The notes under the pieces: generated by a model
The model's input: the letters and a program-made list of their open reading frames with translations, nothing else
Told to the model about the DNA's origin: nothing
The model's database searches: none
Made by a program: the position numbers and the translations under genes
In this document: positions 24,190-37,127 of the stretch, piece after piece
How positions within the stretch are numbered: the stretch's first letter is position 1
How the letters are laid out: every line of letters starts with the position of its first letter
Source of the DNA: Ischnura elegans
Taxonomy: Eukaryota > Arthropoda > Insecta > Odonata > Coenagrionidae
DNA length: 64,000 nucleotides
Direction: 5' to 3'
NCBI RefSeq assembly: GCF_921293095.1
Contig: NC_060248.1
Location: 131,142,972-131,206,971, forward strand

Positions 24190-25632
24190 AGTGATCCTAG
24201 TTATTTCCTTTCCAGTTAAATGTTATCCCCCATCAAATGCAAGCACAACTTCCCCAAAAATGATAAATCTATTAACGATCAGCGATTCAATTAATTTGAA
24301 GAAAATGCAGATTCGAAATATATCGAATAATAGTCCACCAATCATGCACCAATGGATTGCATGAAGTAGGCTAGGACTCACTAGGCTATTCACTAAATTT
24401 CATTAGGCTAACTGAAATAATAAAGGAGATATGCCAATTTCGAATTGGCTACAATAATCTAATCTCACTTCGATTATACCGACACTTGTGTTCAACGATT
24501 CACGATCCCATTGAGTTTTCATTCACTCATTGCTCATGTCCTTCATAATAAATGCTCAACTATCCCCGTAGATGTTAACCTATATAATTTATAGCAATTC
24601 GATGTATTTCACAAAAAAAGCAGATTCGATATGTATATGATGAACCTATTCACCGAATTCCATCGGTATCGGTCTAACGTCAATAGTAATCAAGATATGC
24701 CAATTTGCACATTTTCCCAGACAATCGTATCAAGTATTCGACTATACCCTCGCGTGAATTGAAAACTTCGCAATGCTTTTGATATCACATCCATTCAATG
24801 GTCATTCCCTTACTACTTCTTACTCAAGTTTCCCTGTGGATGTGAAAATCTATAAGCAAGAGAAAATTCGAATAGACGAAAAATAAGATTCGATATATAT
24901 CGAACTTGAGACTACATTCAAAACATATTTTCATTGGGCGTTATGAGAAATACCATTATGTACCCATTCATCAAATTTCATTGCTCCAACGGAAATACTT
25001 ATCAAGTTATGCCAAGTTGCGTATTTGATGTATTAATCGATAAGATTATGGGGGCAAATATGCAAATTGGCATATCTTGATTACGATGAAATTCGGTGAA
25101 TAGGCTCATCATAGTATTGTTCATAACGCACTATAGAAATATGTTTGCTGACAAGGTTCCCCTTCGATACATATCGAATATGCGCTTTTGTATAAGATAT
25201 CGAATTGCTATAAATTATAAAATTAAATATATGTATATTCTATAATAAAATATATTATAAAATATATCTACGGGAATAATTGAGCACATATTATGAAGGA
25301 CATGAGCAATGAGTGGATGGAAACTCAATGGGATCGTGAATCGTTGAAAACAATAGTCAGTATAATCGAAGTGTGATTAGATTAAAGTAGCCAATTCGAA
25401 ATTGGCATATCTTCTTTATTATTTCAGTTAGCCTAATGAAATTTAGTGAATAGCCTAGTGAGTCCTAGCCTACTTCATGCAATCCATTGGTGCATGTTTG
25501 GTGGACTATTATTCGATATATTTCGAATCAGTGTTTTCTTCAAATTAATCGATTCGCTAATCGTTAATAGATTTACAATTTTTAGGGGTAGCTGTGCTTG
25601 ATGGGGGATAACATTTAACTGGTAAGGAAATG
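24190..25632. repeat. 1.4-kb inverted repeat with internal diverged direct repeats
   Basis: The left arm, from 24,190 (CCAGTTAAATGTTATCCCCC), is matched in inverted orientation by the right arm ending near 25,630 (GGGGGATAACATTTAACTGG). The match continues inward for hundreds of bases, for example GCAATCCATTGGTGCATG, GTGAGTCCTAGCCTACTTC and CAAGATATGCCAATTTGC against their complements. The least paired centre is about 24,730-25,050. Each arm itself contains diverged units of about 300 bp carrying AGATTCGATATATATCGAA and GATATGCCAATT (near 24,309, 24,620 and 24,890). No coding sequence seen. It abuts the tandem array that follows. Confidence 0.8.
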
Positions 25633-25636
25633 AATA

Positions 25637-28600
25637 GTTTTTTCAGTGGAAATGGTTAACTATAATTTCCAAAACATGTCCTGCAGGTCAATGATATTAG
25701 GGACCATTGTGATCCACATAAAACCACACATTTTAAAAGTGTTCCGATGGAAATCGGTTCAAAAGTAGGGTTTTCATGGTGTGAGGCTGAATATTTTAAG
25801 GTGACGTTTTGTTATTTCAGTGAATATGGGTGATTATAATTTCCAAAGTATGTCCTGCAAGGCAATGACATTATGCACCATGGTGCTCCACATACAAACA
25901 CACAATTCATAAGTTATTCGATGCAATTCGGTTAATAAATAGGGATTTTAAGGTCGATTGCTCAATATTTTGTCCTGAGGATTAGTTTTTTCAAAGGAAA
26001 TGGTTGATTATAATTTCCAAAGTATGTCCTGCAAGGCAATGACATTATGCACCATGGTGCTCCACATACAAAACACACATTTCAAAAGTTATTCGATGCA
26101 ATTCGGTTCTAAAAAAAGGGTTTTCATGGTGTGAAGCTGAATATTTTAAGGTGACGTTTTGTTATTTCAGTGGAAATGGGTGATTTTAATTTCCAAAGTA
26201 TGTCCTGCAAGTCAATGAAATTTTGCACCATGGTGCTCCACAAAAAGCACGCATTTTAAAAGTTATCCGATGGAAATCGGATCAAAGGTAGGGTTTAAAT
26301 GCTGTGAGGCTGAATATTTTAAGGTGACGTTTTGTTTTTTCAGTGGAAATGGTTGGTTATAATTAAAAAAATGTATGTTGCAAGTCAATATAATTATGCA
26401 ATATGGTTCTTAATATAAAAACACACATTTTAAAAGTTATCCGATGGAAATCGGTTAATAAATAGGGATTTTATGGTCGATGGCTCAATATTTCGTGGTT
26501 AAGTTTTGATTTTTCAATGGAATTTCATTAATCATAATTTCCAAAGTATCTCTTGCAATATATTAAAATGATAAAGTGGGATATCCACTTAAAAACAAAC
26601 ATTTTAAAAGCTATCCGATTGAAATCCGAGGATGAATAAAGAATTTATGGACAGTGGCTCAATATTTCGTGGTTACGTTTTCATTTTTCAGGTGAATTTG
26701 ATTTATTATAATTTCAAAACTAAGTCTTGCAATACAATGAAATTGTGTAGCATGACAATTATTCAATACCACACATTAAAAAATTATACAAAGAAAATCG
26801 GATGATAAATACTTAAGGATTTTATGGTCAGTTTCACAATATTTCGTGGTTACATTTTGATTTTTCAGTGGAATTAGATTGATCGTTATTTCAAAACTGT
26901 GTCTCGAAATACAATCAAATAATTTAGCATGATGTTACACTTAATACCACTCATTTTAAAGTTCTCCGATTGTAATCGGCTGATAAATAAGGATTTTATT
27001 GTCAATTGCTCAATATTTTGTGGTTACGTTTTTATTTTCAGTATAATTTGAATCTTAATGATTTTTAAAGTATTTCTTGCAATATATATTAAAATGATGC
27101 AAGGGGATGCTCCACTTAAAAACACACATTCTCAAAGTTATGGGATGGAAATCGGATCATAAAAAAGTATTTTATGATCAGTGGCTCAATATTTCGTAGT
27201 TAAGTTTTGATTTCTCAGTGGAATTTTTATTATCATAATTACAATATTATGCCTTACAATGCAATGACATGATGTGGCATGATGTTTCACTTAAAAACAC
27301 ACAATTTAAAAGTTATCCGATGGAAATCGGATGATAAATAAGGATTTTATGGTCAGTGGCTCAATATTTCGTGGTTAAGTTTTCATTTTTTAGTTGAATT
27401 TGAATAATTATAACTTCAAAGCTATGTCTTGCAATACAATGAAATTATGTAGCTTGATGAAACATTTAAAAAAGACACATTTTAAAAGTTCTCCGATTGC
27501 AATTGGCTGATAAATAAGGATTTTATGGCCTGTTGCTTAATATTCTGTGGTTAGGTTTTTATTTTCAGTATAATTTGATTCATCATAATTTCCAAAGTAT
27601 CTCTTGCAATATATTAAAATAATGCAGTGGCATTTTAAAACAAACATTTTTAAAGTTAAGATTTTATGGACAGTGGTTCAAACTTTCGTGGTAAAATGTT
27701 TGTTTTTCAGTTGAATTTCATTGATTATAATTTCAAAACTATGCCTTGCAATTCAATGAAATTATTTAGCATGATGCTCCACTTAATACCACACATTTTA
27801 AAAATTATCCAATGGAAATCGGATGATATATAAGGATTTTACGGTCAGTTACACAATAATTTATGGTTACGTTTTTTTTCAGTGGAATTTGATTTATCAT
27901 AATTTCCAAAGTATCTCTTTCAATTTATTGAAATGATGCAGCAGGATGCGACACTTAAAAACACACATTTTAAAAGGTACCCGATGGAAATCGGATGATA
28001 AATAAGGATTTAATGGGCAGTGGCTCAATCATTCGTGATTACGTTTTCATTTTTCAATGGAACTTGAACGATCATAATTCAAATCAATGCCTTGCAATAC
28101 AATAAAGTGATGTAGCATGATGCTCCAATTAAATACACACATTTTAGAAGATATCCGATGGAAATCGTATGATAAATAAATAGTATATGGTCAGTTACAC
28201 AATAATTCATGGTTACGTTTTTATTTTCAGTGGAACTTGATAAATCATAATTTCCATAGTATGTCTTGCAATAGAATGTAATTATGTAGCATGATTGGCC
28301 AATTACAAACACACATTTTAGAAGTTATCCAATGGGAATCCGATGATAAATAAAGATTTTATGGACAGTGGCTCAATATTTTGTGGTTAAGTTTTTATTT
28401 TTCAGTGGACTTTGATTCATCATAATTTCAAAACGATCTTTTGCAATACAATGAAATTAAGTAGCATGATGAGCCAATTACAAACACACATTTTAGAAGT
28501 TATTCAATGGGAATCCAATAAATAAAGATTTTAATGACAGTGGCTCAATATTTTGTGGTTAAGTTTTCATTTTTCAGTGGACTTTGATTCATCATAATTT

Positions 28601-30170
28601 CAAAACGATGTTTTGCAATACAATGAAATTAAGTAGCATGTTACGTCACTTAATAACACACATTTAAGAAGTTATTCGATGGAAATCTGATTATAAATAA
28701 AGATTTTATGGACAGTGGCTCAATATTTCCTGTTTAAGTTTTGATTTTTCAGATTATTTCATTGATTATATTTTCAAAACAGTTTCTTGCAATACAATGA
28801 AATACTTTAGCATGATGCTCCACTTTATACCACACATTTTAAAAGTACTCTGATTCCAATCGGATGATAAATAAGGATTTATGGTAAGTTGCTCATTATT
28901 TTGCGGTTACGTTTTTATTTTCAGTATAATTTGATTCATCATATTTTCTAAAGTATCTCTTGCAATATTTTGAAATAATGCAGTGGGAGTCTCCACTTTA
29001 AAAAAAAACATTTTAAAAGTTATTTGATGGAAATCGGATGATAAATAACGATTTTATGGTCAGTTGCTTAATATTTCGTGATTGAGTTTTTATTTTTCAG
29101 TGGAATTTCATTAATCATAATTTCCAAAGTATCTTCTGCAATATCTTGAAATGATGCAGTGGGAGTCTCCACTTTAAAACAAACATTTTAAAAGTTATTT
29201 GATGGAAATCGGTAAATAAATGCGGATTTTATGGTCGGTGGCTCTATATTTTGTGCTGAGGTTTACTTTTTTTCAGTGTAAATGGTTGATAATAAAGTAC
29301 GTCCTGCAAGTCAATTTCATTATGATCCCTGGTTCTCCACTTAAAGACACATATATTGAAAGATATTCGATGGAAATCGGTTAATAAATAGGGATTTTAT
29401 GTTTGGTTGCTCTATATTTTGTGCTGAGGTTTAGTTTTTTCAGTAGAAATGGTTATTATAATTTCCAAAGTATATTCTGCAAGGTAACGAAATTAAGCAC
29501 CATGGTGCATCATATAAAGACACATATTCTAATAGTTATCCGACGGAAATCGGTAAATAAATACGGATTTTATGGTCGGTGGCTCAATAGTTTGTGCTAA
29601 GGTTTAGTTTTTTCAGTGTAAATATTTGATTATAATTTCCATAGTATGTCCTGCAAATCAATGATATTATGCACCATAATTTTCCACATAAAAAAAAAAA
29701 CAAATTTTAAAAGTTATCCGATGGAAATCGGTTCAAAAGTACGGTTTTTATTGATTGAGGCCTAATATTTTAATTTGATGTTATGTTTTTTCAGTGGAAA
29801 TGGTTGATTATAATTTCCAAAGTATGCCTTGCAAGTCAATGTTATGAAACACCATGGTGCATCACATGAAAACACATATTTTAATAGATATCCAATGGAG
29901 ATCGGTAAAGAAATAGGGATTTTATGGTCGGTGGCTCAATGTTTTGGGATGAAGTTTTTTTTCAGTGGTATTTGATTGATAATAATTTCCAAGGTATGTC
30001 CTGCAATTCAATTAAATTTTGCGGCATGGTGCATCACATAAAAACACTCATTTTAAAATTAATCCGATGGAAATCGGTTTGTAATGTTGGGTGGCTCAAT
30101 ACTTTGATCTGAAGTTTTGCTTTTTCAGTGGTAATTGATTGTTTATAATTTCCAAAGAATTTGTGTCAAT
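25637..30170. repeat. Tandem satellite array, ~173-bp unit, about 26 copies
   Basis: Units recur about every 165-178 bp. They share the blocks TTTTTCAGTGGAAATGG, ATAATTTCCAAAGTATGTCC, TTGCAATACAATGAAATTAT, ACACACATTTTAAAAGTTAT, CCGATGGAAATCGG, ATAAATAAGGATTTTATGG and CAGTGGCTCAATATTTCGTG. CCGATGGAAATCGG contains an inverted CCGAT/ATCGG pair. The outer copies (25.6-26.5 kb and 29.2-30.2 kb) resemble each other (GTGGAAATGGTTGATTATAA; GCACCATGGTGCTCCACATA), while the middle copies form a second variant (GTGGAATTTGATTCATCATA). This fits satellite growth by internal unequal exchange. No long open frame is kept, so it is not protein-coding. Confidence 0.93.
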
Positions 30171-30310
30171 CACACAATCAGTGAATTAGTTTGCAGCTTT
30201 ATAATGTATGACCAGTTTTTTTTAGTTCGTTTAAATGACAATATTTTCTTTATTCCCCATGGCATAGCAGTAGACTTCAAATATTATTGGAGAATTAGGT
30301 CCTCGGCGAT

Positions 30311-30610
30311 CAGCGGAGCAGCTAGGAAATACGGCATGGGGGTTTAGGTGCAACTAACACCGGGGTGTGTTGGGGTGTGGAATACCCTACAGGATACGCT
30401 GTAGGTGCTATATTAATAAATCGCGGATTTTTAAGATAAATGGTTCAAAATGGTGAGTTTTACGGCTTTCTGAGAGATATTTTACTATTCCTTACACTAT
30501 TCTATTAGTTATATCAATCGAATTAAGTAAAATGGATTAATCTTAACATTTCTCTGAGTCCTGGGGGGGTGGGTTACCCCCAAATCCCTCCCCCCTTCGC
30601 TGTACCACTG
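30311..30610. mobile_element. hAT-type MITE, 300 bp, with 8-bp TSD
   Basis: Perfect 8-bp duplications TCGGCGAT at 30303-30310 and 30611-30618 flank the element. Its ends are CAGCGGAGCAGCTAGG and, inverted, CAGTGGTACAGCGAAGGG, which match the ends of the element at 34735 in the opposite orientation. Internal sequence is shared too (TAAGATAAATGGTTCAAAAT, TTACTTAATT/AATTAAGTAA). It is non-coding. Confidence 0.88.
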
Positions 30611-30618
30611 TCGGCGAT

Positions 30619-31060
30619 TACTTGCACCAAAGCTGACCGCTCCTGGAGTATCATCTTTACCTCATTACGATGGTCGTCTTCAAGCAACAACAAGGTGGAC
30701 TGCAGCAATCACAATCAATTTTTCGCGACGGCGTCTCCATCCTTTTTCCTTCCTTTCTTCCCCCTCCCCGGGTGCGCGGGCGTATAAGCTTCGTGCTTGG
30801 TTCCTGGCCCCGGTGCGTTGTAACCCTGGTGAGGGTTCGCCCAGAACCCTCGAAGTCTCTGCAGCAATCACCGTGTGTTGCCCGGTTACCCGGCCCCGGT
30901 TTGTTGTACCCTAGCAGGGCTCCCCCGAGCCCTCATTCTTATTGTAGCAATCACCGTGCGCAACCGTCATCGAGAGTCAACTGGAGCCACACCGGAATCT
31001 GTGCAGCGTGTTGACGCGGAGAAGACGCACGAGAGGAACGATTTATTGCAGTACTGAGTA
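30619..31060. repeat. GC-rich block with an imperfect duplicated ~120-bp segment
   Basis: GGCCCCGGTGCGTTGTAACC...GCAGCAATCACCGTGTG (from 30,806) and GGCCCCGGTTTGTTGTACCC...GTAGCAATCACCGTGCG (from 30,892) are related copies. GCAGCAATCAC also occurs at about 30,702. The block is much richer in GC than the surroundings. It may be a retroelement untranslated region, but no diagnostic part is seen. Confidence 0.4.
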
Positions 31061-34000
31061 GTATTTAGTAGGTACCTTCAACTGGGGTGACTTCGTCGTA
31101 CCAGTTGGAAAAAGGTGATAGTGGATCAATCTCTATAAAGAGTTTACTTTGTAGTTGAGCAAATTATTATTTGCTTCCGACAATTCATTGATTGAGGAGG
31201 CAAATGAGATGCAAACGAAACTAATTTATTAGATACGAGAGGCCAACGAAACTAATTTATTAAACGATCCTCTTTAGATCAAGTGTAAATTTCATTATTC
31301 AGTCAATAATCGTCAAAAATGGCCTCCAGAGGAGAGCTTTGGGATAGTTTTGATTTATGTGCCCTAAATGTATTTTTGGCTGATGAATCCGAATCTGAAA
31401 TTTGTTTAAAAAAATTCGCATCGAAAAAATGACTAAAATAGGCCATAAATAGTTTATTTTTATCTTTTTTGCATATAAATCGTTCAAAATTATAAGGATA
31501 AAATTTCTTATAGCTATATTTATTAATCCCTATCATCCTTACCAATATTTTTCTCCGACATACCGTTTAGACACATGAGCCTTTTGAAAATTGGCTCTCA
31601 TTCTTCCTCTCCACAAGAAATAGCTTCTCCGTAATCTATTAAACAAGCTAACGATGGCTCTATATTTAGCTAAACTTTCTCGAGTCCTATGCATTTTTCA
31701 GCGGTGAACGTGATTATAACCCTCTCTTTCTTCCAACAGGTCAAATATTTTGCATATTCTAAATTTAAAGCTTTTTAAAAAGACAAAAAGTTAATTAACT
31801 CAACAGCATCTATTAGAGTAAAAAACGTTTTTCCTTTCGGTAAGATAATCGGATGTTACACTAAGCGCACCTTCTTATCGTCAAATATTTTCAAATCCTT
31901 AGGAAAGTTGTAGGGGTAGATTATCGAAACCTCAATTCCCTTAAATTAGTGGAAACTTGTTTTCATATCTACTTTTCAATTTTCATGAACACATTTTTAT
32001 TTGCTATTAATTTTTAAGCATGATGAATACTCTGCATTTGGGAAACCACTTACTTTTTTCATCTGCCATAGTGAGGAATGCAGATTATTACCTTTACCTT
32101 TACTTTTAATAGTTACCTTTGTTCTACTGTGAAGTTTACATGATCACTCGCGCTTTTCTTCACGCCGTTCCTCTCACGTTCACATTCACAACTCAATCAC
32201 AGTTGACCGATATATCCTCTCGAATAGTCCCCGCCCGGAGATCCAAATGCGGAACTAGTATATCTACGGAATATTTTATCCGAAAAACTCTATCACGTCT
32301 GATAGTTGAAAATTGGAGCAGCTGCTTTAAAACTATTGAAAAATGTGGTGGTTACCCATTGCCTTGCCACATCGCATTACTATAGCCGTCAAAGTTAATT
32401 TTACCACGCCAGCAATGAAGTGAGTGTCACTCTACTGGCCACTAGCCTCCACCTTCACTCATATGAAGGAGAGTTACCGCTCTGTCGTCATGGTGATGGG
32501 AAGCATAATTGTTGGCGGCCTCCCGTCGCCAAGTCACTGCATCTTCACAGGCTTTTTTCATCATTTAGATGGCCTATCTTATCCATTCCACTACGGAATG
32601 CCGTCGCTTTTTGTCCACGACTGCTTATTCGACAAGTAAACTCCCTCATATCGCAGCTAACCTCTACAATCTAGACAGGGGATGTCTGGCGAAGTCAACC
32701 TGTTAGTAATCGCCGAGGGCCCCGAGCTTATAGGGGACCCCCACAACGCTCGCGTAGGTCGTGAAGCGTATGAGGGATATAATAAAAAACTTGGATTACT
32801 TGAACCTAATTTTTTTTTTGCTATTATTAGATCCTATGCTTTCATTAATCGCTTTATTTACAACATACTCATCGTAAAAAGAATCTATGAAAATAAATAA
32901 AATGAAGTTGTCAAAAGATAAAAGAGATAAGATGCTTATTTGAAAGGGTTATTCTTGAGGGTTATATTAGAGGTATTTTTTTATTTCAGAGCAGTTTCAA
33001 GGAAAAATTTCACTAAATAGGTTATAGAAATATAATACAGTATTAAATTTCATTAGCTATGAAATTCACACTTTTTATAGCATTGTTCATTAAGTAATTT
33101 CTATTTTTATTAAATTTTATCTGGTTTGTAAGAGCCATAATTGCGCTAAAACTCATTTCCGGGAATGTAATTTCCTGAAATTTTCAGAGGGAAGACTCCT
33201 AAATCCTCCGGTAAGGAGGGCCCCATCATGAACCCTAGCCTAGGGCCCTAAAGACTGAATCACACGATCATTTTCTTTCGTCGCGTAAAGTGACCACTAA
33301 AGCGATCGCTTTCCGCGACCGGAAAAGTGATCGCTCTAGTGATCATTTTTTCTTAATCACACGATCCCTCCCGCTGCACAGTGGTACGAAATCGGAAGAA
33401 GCCGGAAAAAAGTCCAAAATAGCGTTTTTTTTTTAATAGAGGCTTAAAACTTGACGCATATGCTCAAAAATAATTGATGATCGTGAAACAATTAGTCATT
33501 ATTCATAGATCTCATCCGTTGCTAAGATACAGAGGATCAAGCACAACCAAATTTCCAAAAACACGCCCGATCTCATTTTTCTTCGAAAAGTTTAGAAGTT
33601 AAGCTGCTCGTAGAGTTTTTGAAGGATTTTAATGAAGTAAAAAACATTATATTCCAGTAGTATGGTACTTTATCTACGTATTCCATTATTTTTAAATAAT
33701 TTGGTTGATATGGATGTGGCATAATGTCGCAAAATGGCGGCTCCATTTTTATGGCAAAACCTGACAAAGTAGACATTATCTTTAGTTTGAGAAATAGTAG
33801 TTCTCCAATTTTTTTTAGAATATTCAGTAGAGATAGCTAAAGAATATTGCAGCTGCAAAAATGAACGCAATTTTTCGATCGCGTTTCACGTCCCGACTCC
33901 GCGACGCGTCGCGACGCGAAGGCTAAGAGACTCGGCGATACAGATGGATATTTCATGTTGTTTGGAACTTAATTAATTCAAATCGTCGTTTTATGCACAC

Positions 34001-34246
34001 TATACAGTCGCTATTGACCCGAAATAATTCATTGAAGATATTAAGTTATTATCAGGCTTAAGCAACCGAGACCCCCCCTAAATCTAGAGGTCGACCCGCC
34101 ATCCTAAATCCGATGGACCCTCTCGGTGGCCTCATCATTGTTGGGTTTTCTTTGTCAATGAGAGAAGCAACGATGTTCTTCCAATGATGTTTTATTACAG
34201 GAGAGATTACATGGCACAACTGTGTTGAACCTCTTTCCCAGCGCGT
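31061..34246. other. No gene recognised; low-copy or unidentified repeat sequence
   Basis: I find no exon or recognised protein. Small features: a 19-base direct repeat CAACGAAACTAATTTATTA around 31,216-31,261, and AATCACACGATC twice (about 33,253 and 33,355) framing a GC-richer, dyad-containing stretch with GCGATCGC. The stretch 32,400-32,770 is GC-richer and open in two + frames but unrecognised; it could be the end of a retroelement. Confidence 0.4.
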
Positions 34247-34482
34247 CAGTAGCGGATACAGAAAAAACTCAGGGGGGCACAAAAGATATCTTGAGCTACT
34301 TTTGCCGTAATTACAAATAATTAGGTCTCATGCAAAGTTTTATTTAAACAGATAATACGCATATATAGAAGACAATACCATCTTATGGTAAAAAAAGTTA
34401 TTATTGTGGTTCTGCAATGCTAGGCAATGCGGGCGACCCCTCAAGGGGGGGGACGCGCGCCCCCCACATTTATCCGCCACTG
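34247..34482. mobile_element. hAT-type MITE, 236 bp (family of 46,058)
   Basis: Ends are CAGTAGCGGATACAGAAAAA and, inverted, CAGTGGCGGATAAATGTGGG. Flanks GCGCGT and CACGCGT suggest a worn target duplication. The same ends and interior (GAAAAAACTCAGGGGGGCAC; CATCTTGAGC-like) occur at 46,058. Confidence 0.7.
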
Positions 34483-34734
34483 GCACGCGTCGGCCTTATA
34501 CATCCTCGGTCATCTCGGCTTCTTGAAGTTTCCCAGCACACCTGGAATGAGAAGAAAGAGAGAGGGATCCATCCCGCGGGATGAGGGGTCAATACAGGGA
34601 GATGGAAGGAAATTGGGAACGGGATGGGTTCTTTTGACTCTCGCTGCGCTGACCAAACAATTACTAAACGAATACAGACGAGCATAAAGCATGTGAATCA
34701 ACTTCCACATCGGAAGAAGACGTATTTAGGGACA

Positions 34735-35021
34735 CAGTGGCGCAGCGAGGGGAGGGGTTTTGGGGGATAAACCCCCCACCCCTGAGCTCAGAGAATTTTA
34801 ATCCATTTTACTTAATTGGACTAATATTACTTATGGAATAATGTAAGGATTATAAAAATATCCCTCAGAAGGTCGTAAAACTTACCATTTTGAACCATTT
34901 ATCTTAAATTTTTCTGGGGGAGGGCCCCCCGCACCCCTGGTGGGTATTCCATTCCCCCTATCTCTCCAGTATTAGTTGTTCCTGAAACCCCCCCTAGCCT
35001 CAATTCCTAGCTGCGCCCCTG
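34735..35021. mobile_element. hAT-type MITE, 287 bp, with 8-bp TSD
   Basis: Perfect TAGGGACA duplications at 34727-34734 and 35022-35029. Ends are CAGTGGCGCAGCGAGGGG and, inverted, CAGGGGCGCAGCTAGG. It is the same family as 30311-30610, in the opposite orientation. Confidence 0.9.
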
Positions 35022-35029
35022 TAGGGACA

Positions 35030-36717
35030 TATCGTAGTTGAAACACAAGTAAAATGATCTTACTTTCATTCATTTATTTCAATTACCCCCGAGCGTAGCA
35101 CAATTAATTAAGCCTTTACGTCGGGGGTTACAACAACAACGAACAATATACTATCACACACATCCACGCCTCGCATTTCATTAATGAGCTATGAGAGTTA
35201 TACTTGAAGTGCCCTCTGCAAAGCACTCAAGCAACGATTGGGCAAGACCTGAAAAATCTCTTGTCACCGCTGCGATTTTAACCAACACCCACAAAGTTTT
35301 CAGCTTTGGAGTTACCTTCAAGGTGAAAATGGCAGGTTGAGCTATGCATAATGCAACATTTCCTTTGTTGTCCTTTTTCATTATTAATTCATTTCGCTTC
35401 CTATCTTCTTGCCCAAAAATTGATTCTTATAATATACATTTTATATTTAAAATAGTTTCAAACAAAAACACAAAACAAGTTTAGCCTGCTGCGTTAACGG
35501 CAGTGGAATTCACATTAATTGTTACTGGTAGATAAATATTTCCCAGAGCCTAGAATAAAAACACTCACTTTTGGCTACATGGGCCACTGCACAGCCACCA
35601 TGCTATCCAAGTTCTTTCATTCCCATTGCAAATTTACCTCTGTTCGTGGTGATAGGTGTTTAGACCTGTCAACAGAGCATAACACCAAGGCAATTGGTCC
35701 ATCAAGGACAGCAACGCAAGAGATAATGGGTCTCAGAGAGGCCACATCGAGTTGGTATTTAATGTAAATAATTGCTACAGCTAAATTTGCTGAATCATGT
35801 TAGTGAGCAGTAGCGCTAATGAATAAAACACTGCCCTTGAAATTCCCTGCAGCCATTTGCCTCATGGTAAAAGGTACGCTCACTTTCTCCACTTAAGAAA
35901 GGGCCTCCACATGCGCCTCATTTTGCCTCTTTTCAATTAAGTATCTTAAATATTTTGCTCATAATCAGTTTCCTGAAAATTGATTACATTTAATGAAAAA
36001 TCGAATTACCCAGGCAATGACTTAGAACCTTTCCCCAAGAATTTTTAAAAGGGTGCTCATGTTCAGGTAATTTTCATAAAAAGAGGCAAGAAGTTAAATT
36101 GTGAGAATACATTGAATCTTCATCGCATTGGCAATTTCTGGTTTTCAAGCATTGTGGGCATTGAATTTTGATTTTTTTTATTTTATATTGGATTTAAATA
36201 CAATTGACAGTACACGTTTTCTTGTCATTTTTTTGCTATTTGCTAGTTTTCCTGCACATAGATAATCGTTAAGGATATGTAATAAAAAAGAAAATATTTA
36301 ATAATGTATGCCATTCATATCTTTGAATTATATCCCATATTTTAGAGCTGTTGGAACTAAATAATTCTTTCTAAAAGAAGCTTGTTTCTTCAATGCACAG
36401 TTGTTCAATTGTTTGGTTTTGCATTTTTACGTCTTAAAACCTCCTCATATGGAAAAAATGGGCCCTGGAATAGAAGATGAGAGAAATAACTTTCTTATGG
36501 ATTTATAAATTTCCTATTAAAAACATTTTTATATTCTAACTAGGGATAGTCGAATCGGAAACCTCAGATCCAAATCAGCGCGAATGTTGCTCTTTACTGG
36601 ATACTTCGGATCCGAATTCGCTGCAGGTGTATCGGATCTGGATCTGAAAATTTAAATTATCGCCTCAGTGAATGCAGTTTCCCATTAGAAGGAGAGAAGA
36701 AAGCGTTGTGATCCTCT
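35030..36717. other. No gene recognised
   Basis: AT-rich sequence. A stretch GGTCCATCAAGGACAGCAAC at about 35,697 nearly matches one at about 14,756, so part of 35,550-35,770 is a dispersed repeat of unknown type. Nothing else can be supported. Confidence 0.4.
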
Positions 36718-37127
36718 CTTCGCATCAGTGGCGGCTTGTGAGTCAAATGCTGGGAGGGGCACACTCCACCGGGGCGTCCAAATATTTTAATATTTTGTGT
36801 GTTTTAGTGAGTTTTTCAGGAATTCTATAGACCACTAATACACAAAACAATCACTAATACTAAAACACTAACAATCACTAACTCGTTTACTCAACTACAA
36901 CTAGGCGTATTTACATTAAAGCAATTTACACATATTAAGTGAACTGGTCACAAAAACAAGGCAACACTGCAACACCAAGATTATACGGTCGTCGGGCAGC
37001 ACGGCGATGTCAACTCATTAGATAAGATCGTTCTGCGCATGCTCGGGCGGCGTCCCAAGACTTCCATAAGGCACAAGCTTAGATGCGTCATAACACCAGC
37101 AGCCCCCACCACTACCACTCTTCATAT

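Noticed and set aside
25637-30170. CRISPR-like array
   Set aside because: Units are ~173 bp and diverge along their whole length, with no short constant repeat and unique spacer pattern; the DNA is eukaryotic.
32420-32674. Overlapping open frames in a GC-richer stretch
   Set aside because: Two phases are open over the same bases and neither gives a known domain; more likely the untranslated end of a retroelement.
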